The notes beneath the pieces are model-generated. The model saw nothing but the letters and a program-made list of their open reading frames with translations, did no database searches and was not told the DNA's origin. From a virus: DNA of 59,765 nt. This document shows, in pieces, positions 8,179 through 15,657 of the stretch. The stretch is taken from the IMG/VR virus record IMGVR_UViG_3300046462_000884, positions 1 through 59,765 of that record. One strand, 5' to 3'. How positions within the stretch are numbered: the first letter of the stretch is position 1; each line of letters starts with the position of its first letter. The translations under genes and the position numbers were made by a program.

Positions 8179-8703
8179 ATGGGTATGCATGCACTCGATC
8201 TGAATTCTGAAAAGGTAGATGGTGGCGGTAAAGGCGTCTATCTAGAAGCTGGTAATCATGAGCTCGAGGTCACGGATTGGAAATGCATCGAGACGCGCAA
8301 GAAGGGCGATGCGTTTATCGTTGACTTCAAGGTGCTCAGCTCGACGACACACGAGCCAGGAACTGTTCGCAACCTCTATATCCCGGCGTCAAACGACATG
8401 GCCGCGGGTAAGATCAAGCGCCTCTTGATCGCGCTGATGGGTCTGCATCCTTCTGCCGATGCGGACAAGATCGCCAAAGAGGATTGGAACAAGATGTTTC
8501 GCGCGAGCCTGAGTCAGCCCAAGCTAGTCATCGGCAAGCGCGTCAACTGCAACGGCACAAAGCAGCTGAAAGCTGAACCGAAGAAGCTGGCGCAGCGCAA
8601 GCCATCGCTGCTCGACGATCCCGAGTTCGTTGCTGACGCCTACTACCTCGACCTGCACTTCACCCCTCATGTGAAAGCGGCTAACGATAATGCTCAACAA
8701 TGA
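8179..8703 (+). CDS. putative ssDNA-binding/replication accessory protein
   Basis: A 174-aa protein with an N-terminal beta-rich domain (GVYLEAGNHELEVTDWKCIET, GDAFIVDFKVLSSTTH) resembling DUF669-type or ssDNA-binding phage proteins, and a C-terminal tail AANDNAQQ. It sits between the helicase and the polymerase genes, which fits a single-strand-binding role, but no diagnostic residues are visible. An alternative start is the third residue (Met). It overlaps the next gene by 14 nt. Confidence 0.5.
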   Translation: MGMHALDLNSEKVDGGGKGVYLEAGNHELEVTDWKCIETRKKGDAFIVDFKVLSSTTHEPGTVRNLYIPASNDMAAGKIKRLLIALMGLHPSADADKIAKEDWNKMFRASLSQPKLVIGKRVNCNGTKQLKAEPKKLAQRKPSLLDDPEFVADAYYLDLHFTPHVKAANDNAQQ

Positions 8704-8884
8704 GATCCGAGGCCTCGTTCGTGAAGTCAGGTTCGCGCTCATCCGGTTCGAGGAGGAGGCCGACATAGCCCACCTCGACGACGCCCTCGAGATGTTCACG
8801 CACCTTCACCAAATGTGCGACGAGATAGCTCCTGCCGAGCCCGAGCCGCTGCCTGTCGCTCCAACGGGGGCTCGTCCCAACTGA
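8690..8884 (+). CDS. hypothetical protein (64 aa)
   Basis: A small acidic, helical protein (VRFALIRFEEEADIAHLDDALEMF) with a Pro/Ala-rich C-terminus. It is translationally linked to the preceding gene by overlap. No family recognised. Confidence 0.5.
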   Translation: MLNNEIRGLVREVRFALIRFEEEADIAHLDDALEMFTHLHQMCDEIAPAEPEPLPVAPTGARPN

Positions 8885-8887
8885 CAC

Positions 8888-9385
8888 ATGCTGGCCGAAG
8901 ATATTCAGCACGACCTCTTGCACAGGTGTGTGCATGATCGGCGCTGGCGTGATCTGACGCAGGCGTGTTTCCTGCGCCGGTTTCGCGACGAAATCGCGGG
9001 CCTCGATGATGCGGTTTTGTCCACGCACGACGTGTACCTGCCGATATATCGCGCCGACTGCACCGTTTATCACCTAATCACTGGCTACACGGTGCTCGTG
9101 GCGGGAGACAACTGGAGCTTATTCGAGTCGGCCGAGCGAGTAAAGCGCACCGCCTGCATAAAGGCATACGCGAACTACGTTCGCGGCTGCTGGCTAGCTA
9201 CCCCGCCCAAAGCCCCCGGCTACTACGCCGTTCGTGACAGGCAGGGCAACCAAAGTTACCGAGAAATCAAGATCGTAAACGGGCACCTGCGCGACATCAG
9301 CTCGCGCGAGTTCTTGCCGCCCGGCGTGGTGACGAATTGGCATGGCGATTGGTGGCATCTGCCACTGCCGCGCCTGCCTGACTGA
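8888..9385 (+). CDS. hypothetical protein (165 aa)
   Basis: The first half is a helical segment (DLTQACFLRRFRDEI), the second half is aromatic and beta-rich (WHGDWWHLPLPRLPD). It lies immediately upstream of the polymerase gene with 7 nt between stop and ATG. No catalytic motif is seen. Function unknown. Confidence 0.55.
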   Translation: MLAEDIQHDLLHRCVHDRRWRDLTQACFLRRFRDEIAGLDDAVLSTHDVYLPIYRADCTVYHLITGYTVLVAGDNWSLFESAERVKRTACIKAYANYVRGCWLATPPKAPGYYAVRDRQGNQSYREIKIVNGHLRDISSREFLPPGVVTNWHGDWWHLPLPRLPD

Positions 9386-9392
9386 AAAGCAA

Positions 9393-11309
9393 ATGCTCAT
9401 AGCCGTCGACACAGAGACGGCGCTCATCGGCAGGGGAGTCGACTTAGCGCCGCCTCTGGCTTGCATCACTTGGTGCGGACCAAGCATGCAGCCAGAGATC
9501 ATTCATGGCCGCCATGGCGAAGAGCTATGCGCTTGGCTCTTCGCCGAGCACGAGCTTACTGGCGCCAACTTCGCTTTCGACGCGTGCGTACTCATGCGCG
9601 CTTACCCAAAGCTTACATCTCTCATCTATCGAGCATACAAGGAGGGCCGTGTTCGTGACATCCAACACAACCAACGACTTATCGATCTTGCTGGTGGTTG
9701 CCTCAATGGTTATCGGCTTTCTACTGGGGTGTCTCACCCTTACTATTACAACCTCGCTGCGTTGTACGAGCGCTACGGTTACGGCGCCCTCGACAAATCG
9801 AAAGACACTTGGCGACTACGTTATGCCGAGCTCATCGGAGTCGATCTGCGAGATTGGCCCGATGACGCAGTCGCCTATGCTAAGCTCGATGCCTTAGCGA
9901 CACTACGCGTCGACAGATCACAGCAAGCCTTCGCTGAGTTCATCGTAGATGGGCCAGCCCAAGCTCGCGCGGCCCTGGCGTTGCACCGCCAATCGATCCG
10001 CGGAATGATCACAGACGGGCGCACAATCGAGTCGTACCTCGACGAGGTCGAAGTCGACATAGCGCGCGCCAAAGCCCTGTGTGTTGATCACGGGCTCATC
10101 CGCGGCACGATAAAGCCTAACGGCAAACTGCAACCTGCCTCGAAGGTTGGTACGCGCGACACGAAGGCTGCCAAAGCACGCATGGTCGAGGCATGCGCGG
10201 AACTCGGCATAGAACCGAAACGTACTGACGGCAAAGACATATCGCTCGACGCGGAAGCGTGTCGAGACAGCGGCGACCAGGTCATGCAGGCCTATGCGCT
10301 GTACACGTCTGCGGCGAGTGTGCGCGAGCGTGTCAGGCAGCTACGCGAAGGCGCCAACGGGCTGCCCTTACAGACCGAATACAACATCATTTGCGCGAAC
10401 GGGCGCACCTCGAGCCGCGAGCCGAAGCTGCCGCTCATCGGCTCCAACTTTCAGAATGTCCCGCGCGCCGGCAAGATGCGCCAGTGCTTCGTGCCGAGGC
10501 CGGGCTACTGGTACGCGTCGGTCGACTATTCGATGGCCGAGCTCCACACGGTGAGTCAGTGCGAGCTCTGGCTGACTGGCAAGAGCAAGCTGGCTGCGGC
10601 GCTCAATGCGGGCCGCGATGTGCACTGCGAGGTCGCCGCGATCCTGCTCAAGTGCAGCTACGAGGAGGCCTTTTCAAAAAGAAAAGAAGGCCGCTGGGCG
10701 CTCGCTCGGCAGCAGTCGAAAGAGGTGAATTTCGGCGGCTGGGGAGTCATGTCGGCGACTCGACTCTGGCAGCAGATGAACAAGAAGCGTCAGGAGTGGG
10801 AGCCGAAGGTCTCGCTCGAAGAGGCCGCTCGGATCATGCGTGCATGGCGCGAGCGCTGGGAGCCAGACGACTACTTCGCCGCGATCCGCCGCATGTTTCA
10901 AGATGGCGGGCGCGACTACGAAGAGACCTGCACCTACCGGCAGTTCATCAGTGGCCGAGTGCGCGGCCAGGCGTTCTTTCCCGATGCAGCCAACGGCATC
11001 TTCTCCGGCCTAGCTACCGATGCGATCAAAGCAGCACTGTTCGATTTAGCTCTGCGCTGCGATACAGACCGGCCCGGAGACGACCTCTTTGACTGTTACC
11101 CTGTGCTATATGTCCATGATGAGATCATCGCTGAGCTACCGATAAGGCGCGCTCACGAAGCGGCCTACGCGATGACTGACGTGATGCTGACTGCTTTCAA
11201 TCGTTACACGCCCGACGTGCCTGTGCGCGCCGAGCCCGCACTGATGACAGCGTGGTTCAAGAAAGCTGAGCCCAAGTTCGAGGAGGGAAGACTAGTACCG
11301 TGGATGTGA
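9393..11309 (+). CDS. family A DNA polymerase with 3'-5' exonuclease domain
   Basis: The phage replicative polymerase. I start at ATG 9393 (MLIAVDTET) because it places exonuclease motif I right at the N-terminus, as in phage enzymes; an in-frame ATG at 9342 overlaps the previous gene. Numbering from 9393: Exo I D6-T-E8, Exo II FD (62-63), Exo III Y162..D166; polymerase motif A YASVDYSMAEL with Asp378; motif B R439..K443..F447; motif C HDE 575-577. All catalytic acids are present. In motif B the usual Tyr-Gly that follows F447 is replaced by a Gly-Trp-Gly arrangement. The 638-aa length has no room for a 5' nuclease domain. Confidence 0.92.
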   Translation: MLIAVDTETALIGRGVDLAPPLACITWCGPSMQPEIIHGRHGEELCAWLFAEHELTGANFAFDACVLMRAYPKLTSLIYRAYKEGRVRDIQHNQRLIDLAGGCLNGYRLSTGVSHPYYYNLAALYERYGYGALDKSKDTWRLRYAELIGVDLRDWPDDAVAYAKLDALATLRVDRSQQAFAEFIVDGPAQARAALALHRQSIRGMITDGRTIESYLDEVEVDIARAKALCVDHGLIRGTIKPNGKLQPASKVGTRDTKAAKARMVEACAELGIEPKRTDGKDISLDAEACRDSGDQVMQAYALYTSAASVRERVRQLREGANGLPLQTEYNIICANGRTSSREPKLPLIGSNFQNVPRAGKMRQCFVPRPGYWYASVDYSMAELHTVSQCELWLTGKSKLAAALNAGRDVHCEVAAILLKCSYEEAFSKRKEGRWALARQQSKEVNFGGWGVMSATRLWQQMNKKRQEWEPKVSLEEAARIMRAWRERWEPDDYFAAIRRMFQDGGRDYEETCTYRQFISGRVRGQAFFPDAANGIFSGLATDAIKAALFDLALRCDTDRPGDDLFDCYPVLYVHDEIIAELPIRRAHEAAYAMTDVMLTAFNRYTPDVPVRAEPALMTAWFKKAEPKFEEGRLVPWM

Positions 11310-11635
11310 GCGAGTACCACGAGTCCGTGATCTTGGCCAGCTGGCTACGCGCACGGGGCCTTGTTTTCTCGCACATTCCTAACAGCACGTACACGCCGAG
11401 TCACGCTGCCAAGGCGAAGAACAAAGCCATGGGCGTGTCGAAGGGTGTCCCCGATTATCTGATTCTCTTGCCGGGACGCGTTGTGTTCGTCGAGCTGAAG
11501 CGCCGCCATGGTGGTCGCGTTTCACCCGAACAGCTCGAGTGGGGTGAGGCTTTGGTCAAGTCCGGCGCGTCCTTTTCTGTTTGTTATGGCGCTATGGAGG
11601 CAATCGCCTTCATTCAAGAATTATCTTCGTTATGA
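11300..11635 (+). CDS. VRR-NUC domain nuclease
   Basis: A 111-aa single-domain nuclease of the VRR-NUC/Holliday-resolvase-like type. Core motif GVPDYLILLPGRVVFVELK gives the D...ExK active site; a conserved C-terminal part (SPEQLEWGEALVKSGA) follows. It probably cleaves branched DNA during replication or packaging. GTG 11300 overlaps the end of the polymerase gene by 10 nt; the stop overlaps the next ATG. Confidence 0.85.
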   Translation: MDVSEYHESVILASWLRARGLVFSHIPNSTYTPSHAAKAKNKAMGVSKGVPDYLILLPGRVVFVELKRRHGGRVSPEQLEWGEALVKSGASFSVCYGAMEAIAFIQELSSL

Positions 11636-11811
11636 CAGAACTATTAGCCTTCTGCGGCGCGCTTTATTACGGCTGCGCCATGGTCATCATGGCCTATCAG
11701 CTGAAGCGCATGTTGTCTGAGCAGTACCCGTTCTTCGTCGCCGTGCCGGCCGCGTTCGTCGCAGGCATCTTCTGGCCCGGCGCTATCGCCCTAATGTTTA
11801 CCGAGAAATAG
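11632..11811 (+). CDS. small two-TM membrane protein (59 aa)
   Basis: ATG 11632 forms an ATGA overlap with the nuclease stop. Two hydrophobic segments are visible, LLAFCGALYYGCAMVIMAY and FFVAVPAAFVAGIFWPGAIAL, with a short basic loop (QLKRML). The size and topology are holin-like, but such proteins are common in phage early operons and lysis function is unproven. Confidence 0.6.
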   Translation: MTELLAFCGALYYGCAMVIMAYQLKRMLSEQYPFFVAVPAAFVAGIFWPGAIALMFTEK

Positions 11812-11813
11812 CC

Positions 11814-12002
11814 ATGCTACGCGAACGTGCCCGTACCTACCTGAATAACACATCCCTCGAAGAAGTCGCCGCGGTCGATGACCTGCCCGAATATGAAGAG
11901 GCAGTCAAAACGGTCTTAGATTGGCTCGAAGATCTCGAGCTGCAGCTACAAGAGGCGCAAGACGAGATCCTCGAGCTCGAGACCAGCCGCTATGACGGAT
12001 GA
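11814..12002 (+). CDS. hypothetical coiled-coil protein (62 aa)
   Basis: A short, very acidic, helical protein. The C-terminal half (LDWLEDLELQLQEAQDEILEL) has a clear heptad pattern. It follows the membrane protein by 2 bp and overlaps the next gene by 11 nt. Function unknown. Confidence 0.5.
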   Translation: MLRERARTYLNNTSLEEVAAVDDLPEYEEAVKTVLDWLEDLELQLQEAQDEILELETSRYDG

Positions 12003-12591
12003 TCAGCTTCGCTACAACGCTGACAAGCCGAAGCTGAGCGACGTCTTCGCCTCGGCACGTGCTCTCGAAGAGCTCGATGCTCTCGACGGCACCGACCTCG
12101 AGCACATCGGCGAGCAGCACTTCCTGACCTGCGCGACGCTCGAGATTGCGCGCTACCTCGACCGCGGCCCGACCGCATCGCTAGCCTATGCTTTCGTGGC
12201 AGTCATCGCCGAGCTCGAGCGCGAGCTGTCGCCGGTCTTCGATTACGACGCCAACGTACCGTCGAATCTCGTCGAGCTGTTAGGTCGCTTTCCGCAAGCC
12301 TTCCGCGAGCTATGTAAGGTCTATGAGTACGGCTCGAAGAAGTATGCGCGCGGGAATTATCGCAAGGGTGCGCCCCTAACAACTTATCTCGACAGCGCGC
12401 TCAGACACATTCTCGCTTACGGATCAGGGGAGACGAAAGATGTTGAAAGCGGTTGTCACCACCTCGGGCATGCGCTGTGGAATCTGTGGATTGCCATGGA
12501 TCAGCCCCCAGTGCGTGATGACCGCCTGCCTGCCATTCGCGACTGGTACGACCCATCGACATCTGTGCGGGGGTTCGCCGATGACGAGTGA
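11992..12591 (+). CDS. dATP/dGTP diphosphohydrolase-type (MazG-like) protein
   Basis: The C-terminal part carries the signature of the phage dATP/dGTP diphosphohydrolase family: KKYARGNYRKG, then YLDSALRHILAY, then ESGCHHLGHALWNLW, where acidic and His residues would bind metal and nucleotide. The N-terminus LRYNADKPKLS also fits; about 80 residues of extra sequence lie between the two blocks. It would adjust purine dNTP pools. Related enzymes occur in phages that replace adenine, but I see no PurZ-type synthetase here. It overlaps the methyltransferase gene by 11 nt. Confidence 0.75.
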   Translation: MTDDQLRYNADKPKLSDVFASARALEELDALDGTDLEHIGEQHFLTCATLEIARYLDRGPTASLAYAFVAVIAELERELSPVFDYDANVPSNLVELLGRFPQAFRELCKVYEYGSKKYARGNYRKGAPLTTYLDSALRHILAYGSGETKDVESGCHHLGHALWNLWIAMDQPPVRDDRLPAIRDWYDPSTSVRGFADDE

Positions 12592-13102
12592 CGCCCTGAC
12601 CGGCTTTGCTACAGGTCTGCGCCAAGACAGACCGCAAGACATTGGCACGCCGCTTTCCATTCTGAGCGCGGTGTCCGAAGCGATGGGTTGCATCGCGCTC
12701 GACCCATGCGGCTCGCGCATCTATCCGACTGGCGCCGATAAGACCTACTACCCCGAAGACGATGGCCTGAAGCAGGACTGGGTCAACGGCACATTCGTCA
12801 ACCCGCCGTTCGAGGACCTGAAGCTGTGGCTAGCCAAGTCCGCGGCTGAGTACCAAGCCGGCGTGCGCGAGCAGTGTTTGCTCGTGCCGGTTCGCCCGCG
12901 CAGTCGCTGGTGGGCGGACTACATGCACGACATCCCGAGCTGCATTGCTTGGCTGAAACGCGTGAAGTTTGTCGGTTTCGCGACCAGCTATCCCGAGTCG
13001 CTGGTGCTCGTTTACACGGGCGTGTGCGTGCCGGCGTTCAAAGGCCATGTCACGCGCGCGGGTCTCGCCAACCTGATGACGGGGCGGCTCAATGAGCATT
13101 AG
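12581..13102 (+). CDS. phage DNA N6-adenine methyltransferase (Dam family)
   Basis: Start ATG 12581 (MTSDALTGFATGLRQ). The family features are TPLSILSAVSEAMG near 23-36, DPCGS at 41-45 and the catalytic NPPF at 74-77, a variant of the DPPY motif of N6-adenine methyltransferases, followed by LVPVRPRSRWW. The 173-aa length is usual for phage Dam-like enzymes of this type. The recognition site cannot be read from the sequence. The GATC-dense origin candidate at 2733-3050 makes GATC an attractive but unproven target. Confidence 0.85.
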   Translation: MTSDALTGFATGLRQDRPQDIGTPLSILSAVSEAMGCIALDPCGSRIYPTGADKTYYPEDDGLKQDWVNGTFVNPPFEDLKLWLAKSAAEYQAGVREQCLLVPVRPRSRWWADYMHDIPSCIAWLKRVKFVGFATSYPESLVLVYTGVCVPAFKGHVTRAGLANLMTGRLNEH

Positions 13103-14141
13103 CGCGTCGCACCTGGGGCTCTGGAAGCTCTGCAAACGGCGCGAGGCATTCACTTACCGCCAAGGGCGGCGCGGGGCCGCTGGCGACTCGGCAGAGGCCG
13201 GCAAGCGGGTTCATGCGGCAATCGAGGGGTACTACCGCGGCGAGGGGCTAGCTGCTGAAGCCACTTGGCAGAATTACCCGATCGGCCAACTAGCCAAGTC
13301 AATGCTGTTGCTGCTACCAGCGGCGAACGACAACGGCATTCTCGGCGTCGAGAAAGACTTCGTCGCAGCCATCGACGGCGTCGAGTTCCACGGCGTCAAA
13401 GACCTCGTCACGACGACCACGGTTTACGATCACAAGACGACGTCGAAGCCGGCCTACGCAAAGACAGCGAAGCAGCTAACAACAGATGTACAGCGACTCA
13501 TATATACAGAGTCCGAACCGTCAGCCGAATTCTTCCAATGGACAACCGGAATATGGGCGAATTCCAGCGCCCGCGCTGTCCATGCGCGCATCGACCGCGC
13601 CGCCGACCGTGAGCGCTTCAAGCTGCACGTGCTTTCCTCTGCTGAAGAAATGCTCTCTGTTCCAGCAGACATCGAGCCGCTGTCGCTAGAGCCGACGCTT
13701 AGCGCCTGCAAGATGTTTCCGCCAAAAGGCTGCCCTTTCCAAGCCGAATGTTTCCCCGAGGAGGCCGGTATGCTCACAGCTATATCCGAGTCACTACGAA
13801 CTGTAAGACCGCTACCCGCACCTACACCTACACAACCCACCCACCTAATAGATATGTTGTTTATCGACTGCATGCCGCTGAAGGATCTCGACGCGCCAAT
13901 GACGAGCTCGTGGGACCTGCTCGCGCAGGCCAACCGGACGGTCGCCGATGATCGCGGCGTGCATCATTCGCTGCTGGTTGATTACGGCAAAGGCCCTGCG
14001 ATGGTCGCCTGCGAGGTGAAAGCTCTGCTCGAGGAACACCCGGTGAAATACCTCGCTTGGGAGTCGCGCAGCACCGAAGGCCGCGCCTGCCTGACGACGT
14101 TGGTGCCGCTAGCACGCGTCGTGATAAAAGGTATTTACTAA
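13092..14141 (+). CDS. PD-(D/E)XK nuclease, Cas4/RecB-like
   Basis: Nuclease motifs: His41 in GKRVHAAIEGYY, Asp104 in GVKDLV, Asp113-x-Lys115 in VYDHKTTSK, and the QxxxY-type block DVQRLIYTE (132-140). Cys14 plus Cys206, Cys214 and Cys220 could hold an iron-sulphur cluster, as in Cas4 and AddB. About 120 residues follow the cysteine cluster, including a Pro/Thr-rich linker (PLPAPTPTQPTHLID) and a domain that I do not recognise. A role in DNA end resection or recombination is likely. It overlaps the methyltransferase gene by 11 nt. Confidence 0.8.
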   Translation: MSISASHLGLWKLCKRREAFTYRQGRRGAAGDSAEAGKRVHAAIEGYYRGEGLAAEATWQNYPIGQLAKSMLLLLPAANDNGILGVEKDFVAAIDGVEFHGVKDLVTTTTVYDHKTTSKPAYAKTAKQLTTDVQRLIYTESEPSAEFFQWTTGIWANSSARAVHARIDRAADRERFKLHVLSSAEEMLSVPADIEPLSLEPTLSACKMFPPKGCPFQAECFPEEAGMLTAISESLRTVRPLPAPTPTQPTHLIDMLFIDCMPLKDLDAPMTSSWDLLAQANRTVADDRGVHHSLLVDYGKGPAMVACEVKALLEEHPVKYLAWESRSTEGRACLTTLVPLARVVIKGIY

Positions 14142-14172
14142 CGGCACGACCTGACACATATTCAGTGACCCA

Positions 14173-14499
14173 ATGACAAAGGCCGAACTGCTCGAAAGCA
14201 TCGACGCCGGGCTGCTCATCGAAGCACGCAGCGGGCTCTTGCGCTTGCGCTTCACCGAGCTCGAGGCGTTCGTCTCGGCCGCGCATTCGAACGTGCGCAT
14301 CAAGCTCGCCGACATGCACGCGATCAAGCACAACCCATACAGCCATGGCACGTTCGACTGGGCCGGCTTCGAATACACAGCCGGCAAGACGGTCGAGTTG
14401 CCCGATGGCCGGTATTGGCTGCCAATACCCACGATTCCGTGGGCCGAGTGCAAGTTCTCGGGCGGCGACTTCACCTCGAATGACTGGTCAACTCGATGA
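14173..14499 (+). CDS. hypothetical protein (108 aa)
   Basis: The first part is helical (ELLESIDAGLLIEARSG), the second contains many aromatic residues and turns (YSHGTFDWAGFEYTAGKTVELPDGRYWLP). There is an ATGA overlap with the nucleotidase gene downstream. No family recognised. Confidence 0.5.
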   Translation: MTKAELLESIDAGLLIEARSGLLRLRFTELEAFVSAAHSNVRIKLADMHAIKHNPYSHGTFDWAGFEYTAGKTVELPDGRYWLPIPTIPWAECKFSGGDFTSNDWSTR

Positions 14500-15143
14500 T
14501 CGTGACGGCCCTGATCGACGTCGACGGCGTGCTCGTGGACCTAGCCACACCGGTGTGGCTAGCCGCACAAGAGATCCTCGACAAGCAGCTGCCACCCCCG
14601 CGTGAGTGGGCGGCCTACGACTTCGCCAAAGCTATGGGGTTGACGCAGTCGCAGGCCACACGTCTCTATAACATGTTGCGCAAGCGCGACAACCTGGCAG
14701 CGCAGATACGCTGGTACCCTGGCGCCATCGAGTTCGTGCACAGCCTGTTAGACTGTGGGATCGATGTATGTTTTGTCACAAAGCCATGGGATGGCATCTC
14801 GACGTGGGTTCGTGATCGACGACACCAGCTAAAGGAGCACTTTCCCGAGCAAGACGTCGAGTTCACATCGAACAAGCATCGGATCGCAGGACACTTCCTG
14901 CTCGATGATTGTGTCGACAACCTCAGACGTAACGTCATGCGAGGTTTACTGTTCGACCAGCCGTGGAACCGAGGCCCTGAATCCAAGGGCTACCGCCGCG
15001 TGCGCGGCTTCGAGCACGCATTCAAACGCATAGTTTTCGGAGAAATCGATGAAGAAACAGAAGTCACAGAGCTGGGATGCAGCGCGCTCAGCGTCACGCC
15101 GCCCGTTGCCACGCCCGCGCCAAGAGTTGCAGCCAGTCGGTGA
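14496..15143 (+). CDS. HAD-family 5'(3')-deoxyribonucleotidase
   Basis: HAD motif I is IDVDGVLVDL with Asp8 and Asp10; motif II lies in VCFVTKPW; the acidic motif IV is LLDDCVDN. This is the pattern of phage and cellular 5'(3')-deoxyribonucleotidases (NT5C-like), which dephosphorylate dNMPs and so shape nucleotide pools, in line with the dNTP diphosphohydrolase encoded nearby. The last 95 nt overlap the next gene in another frame, and the corresponding C-terminal tail (SVTPPVATPAPRVAASR) is low complexity. Confidence 0.8.
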   Translation: MIVTALIDVDGVLVDLATPVWLAAQEILDKQLPPPREWAAYDFAKAMGLTQSQATRLYNMLRKRDNLAAQIRWYPGAIEFVHSLLDCGIDVCFVTKPWDGISTWVRDRRHQLKEHFPEQDVEFTSNKHRIAGHFLLDDCVDNLRRNVMRGLLFDQPWNRGPESKGYRRVRGFEHAFKRIVFGEIDEETEVTELGCSALSVTPPVATPAPRVAASR

Positions 15144-15657
15144 ACGACTGGAGATCGGCGTGCGTATCGCGATCACGCGGCGGCATGGCTGGTATGACAG
15201 CACGTGCGAAGCATGCGGCTTTCACGTCTGTAACTGCGCCGCGGCTGCTAAGCTAAAGGCATCCCAAGAGCCCGCATTCATAGGCCCAAAGCCCCCGGTC
15301 AACAGCGACTACATCTCCCTGCGCGACCTCGAAGCGGCGGAGCGGCGGATGATGGAGATCAAGGAAGCCGAGCAAACGATGAAGCTCTGGAAGAGCAAGC
15401 TCGAAGTCGCGCTCGAGGCCGAGAAGATGCGCACGGTCAACGCGGACCAGTTCTTCCGCCAGCTCGATCAAATGCAAGGGGTGGCAGGGCAGCAAGGACA
15501 GCAGATGCTGTCACCCTCGCCCGCCATGTCAAACAGTTGGCAGATAATGTCACTGCCGCCGGAGCGCAATGCACTCGGTGCAAGCGGCGACCTGAGCTCG
15601 GCCGTAGGGTTTGCGATGTATGCCGCGAATCGGCCGCCCTTGCGTGCAGACGGCTGA
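15049..15657 (+). CDS. hypothetical protein (202 aa)
   Basis: GGAG lies 7 nt before ATG 15049, supporting this start even though it overlaps the nucleotidase by 95 nt. The protein has a possible zinc-binding knuckle (CEACGFHVCNC) and a long helical or coiled-coil segment (LRDLEAAERRMMEIKEAEQTM). Its last 40 codons overlap the HNH-ligase gene in another frame. Family not recognised. Confidence 0.55.
   Translation: MKKQKSQSWDAARSASRRPLPRPRQELQPVGERLEIGVRIAITRRHGWYDSTCEACGFHVCNCAAAAKLKASQEPAFIGPKPPVNSDYISLRDLEAAERRMMEIKEAEQTMKLWKSKLEVALEAEKMRTVNADQFFRQLDQMQGVAGQQGQQMLSPSPAMSNSWQIMSLPPERNALGASGDLSSAVGFAMYAANRPPLRADG

Noticed and set aside
11992-12591. Evidence for adenine-to-Z base replacement
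   Set aside because: The dATP/dGTP diphosphohydrolase-type gene alone is not enough; no PurZ-like synthetase or DatZ-like enzyme is visible.
13092-14141. CRISPR-Cas component
   Set aside because: The Cas4-like nuclease stands among replication genes; no repeat-spacer array and no other cas gene is found. Tandem repeats at 45.3-45.4 kb are contiguous without spacers.
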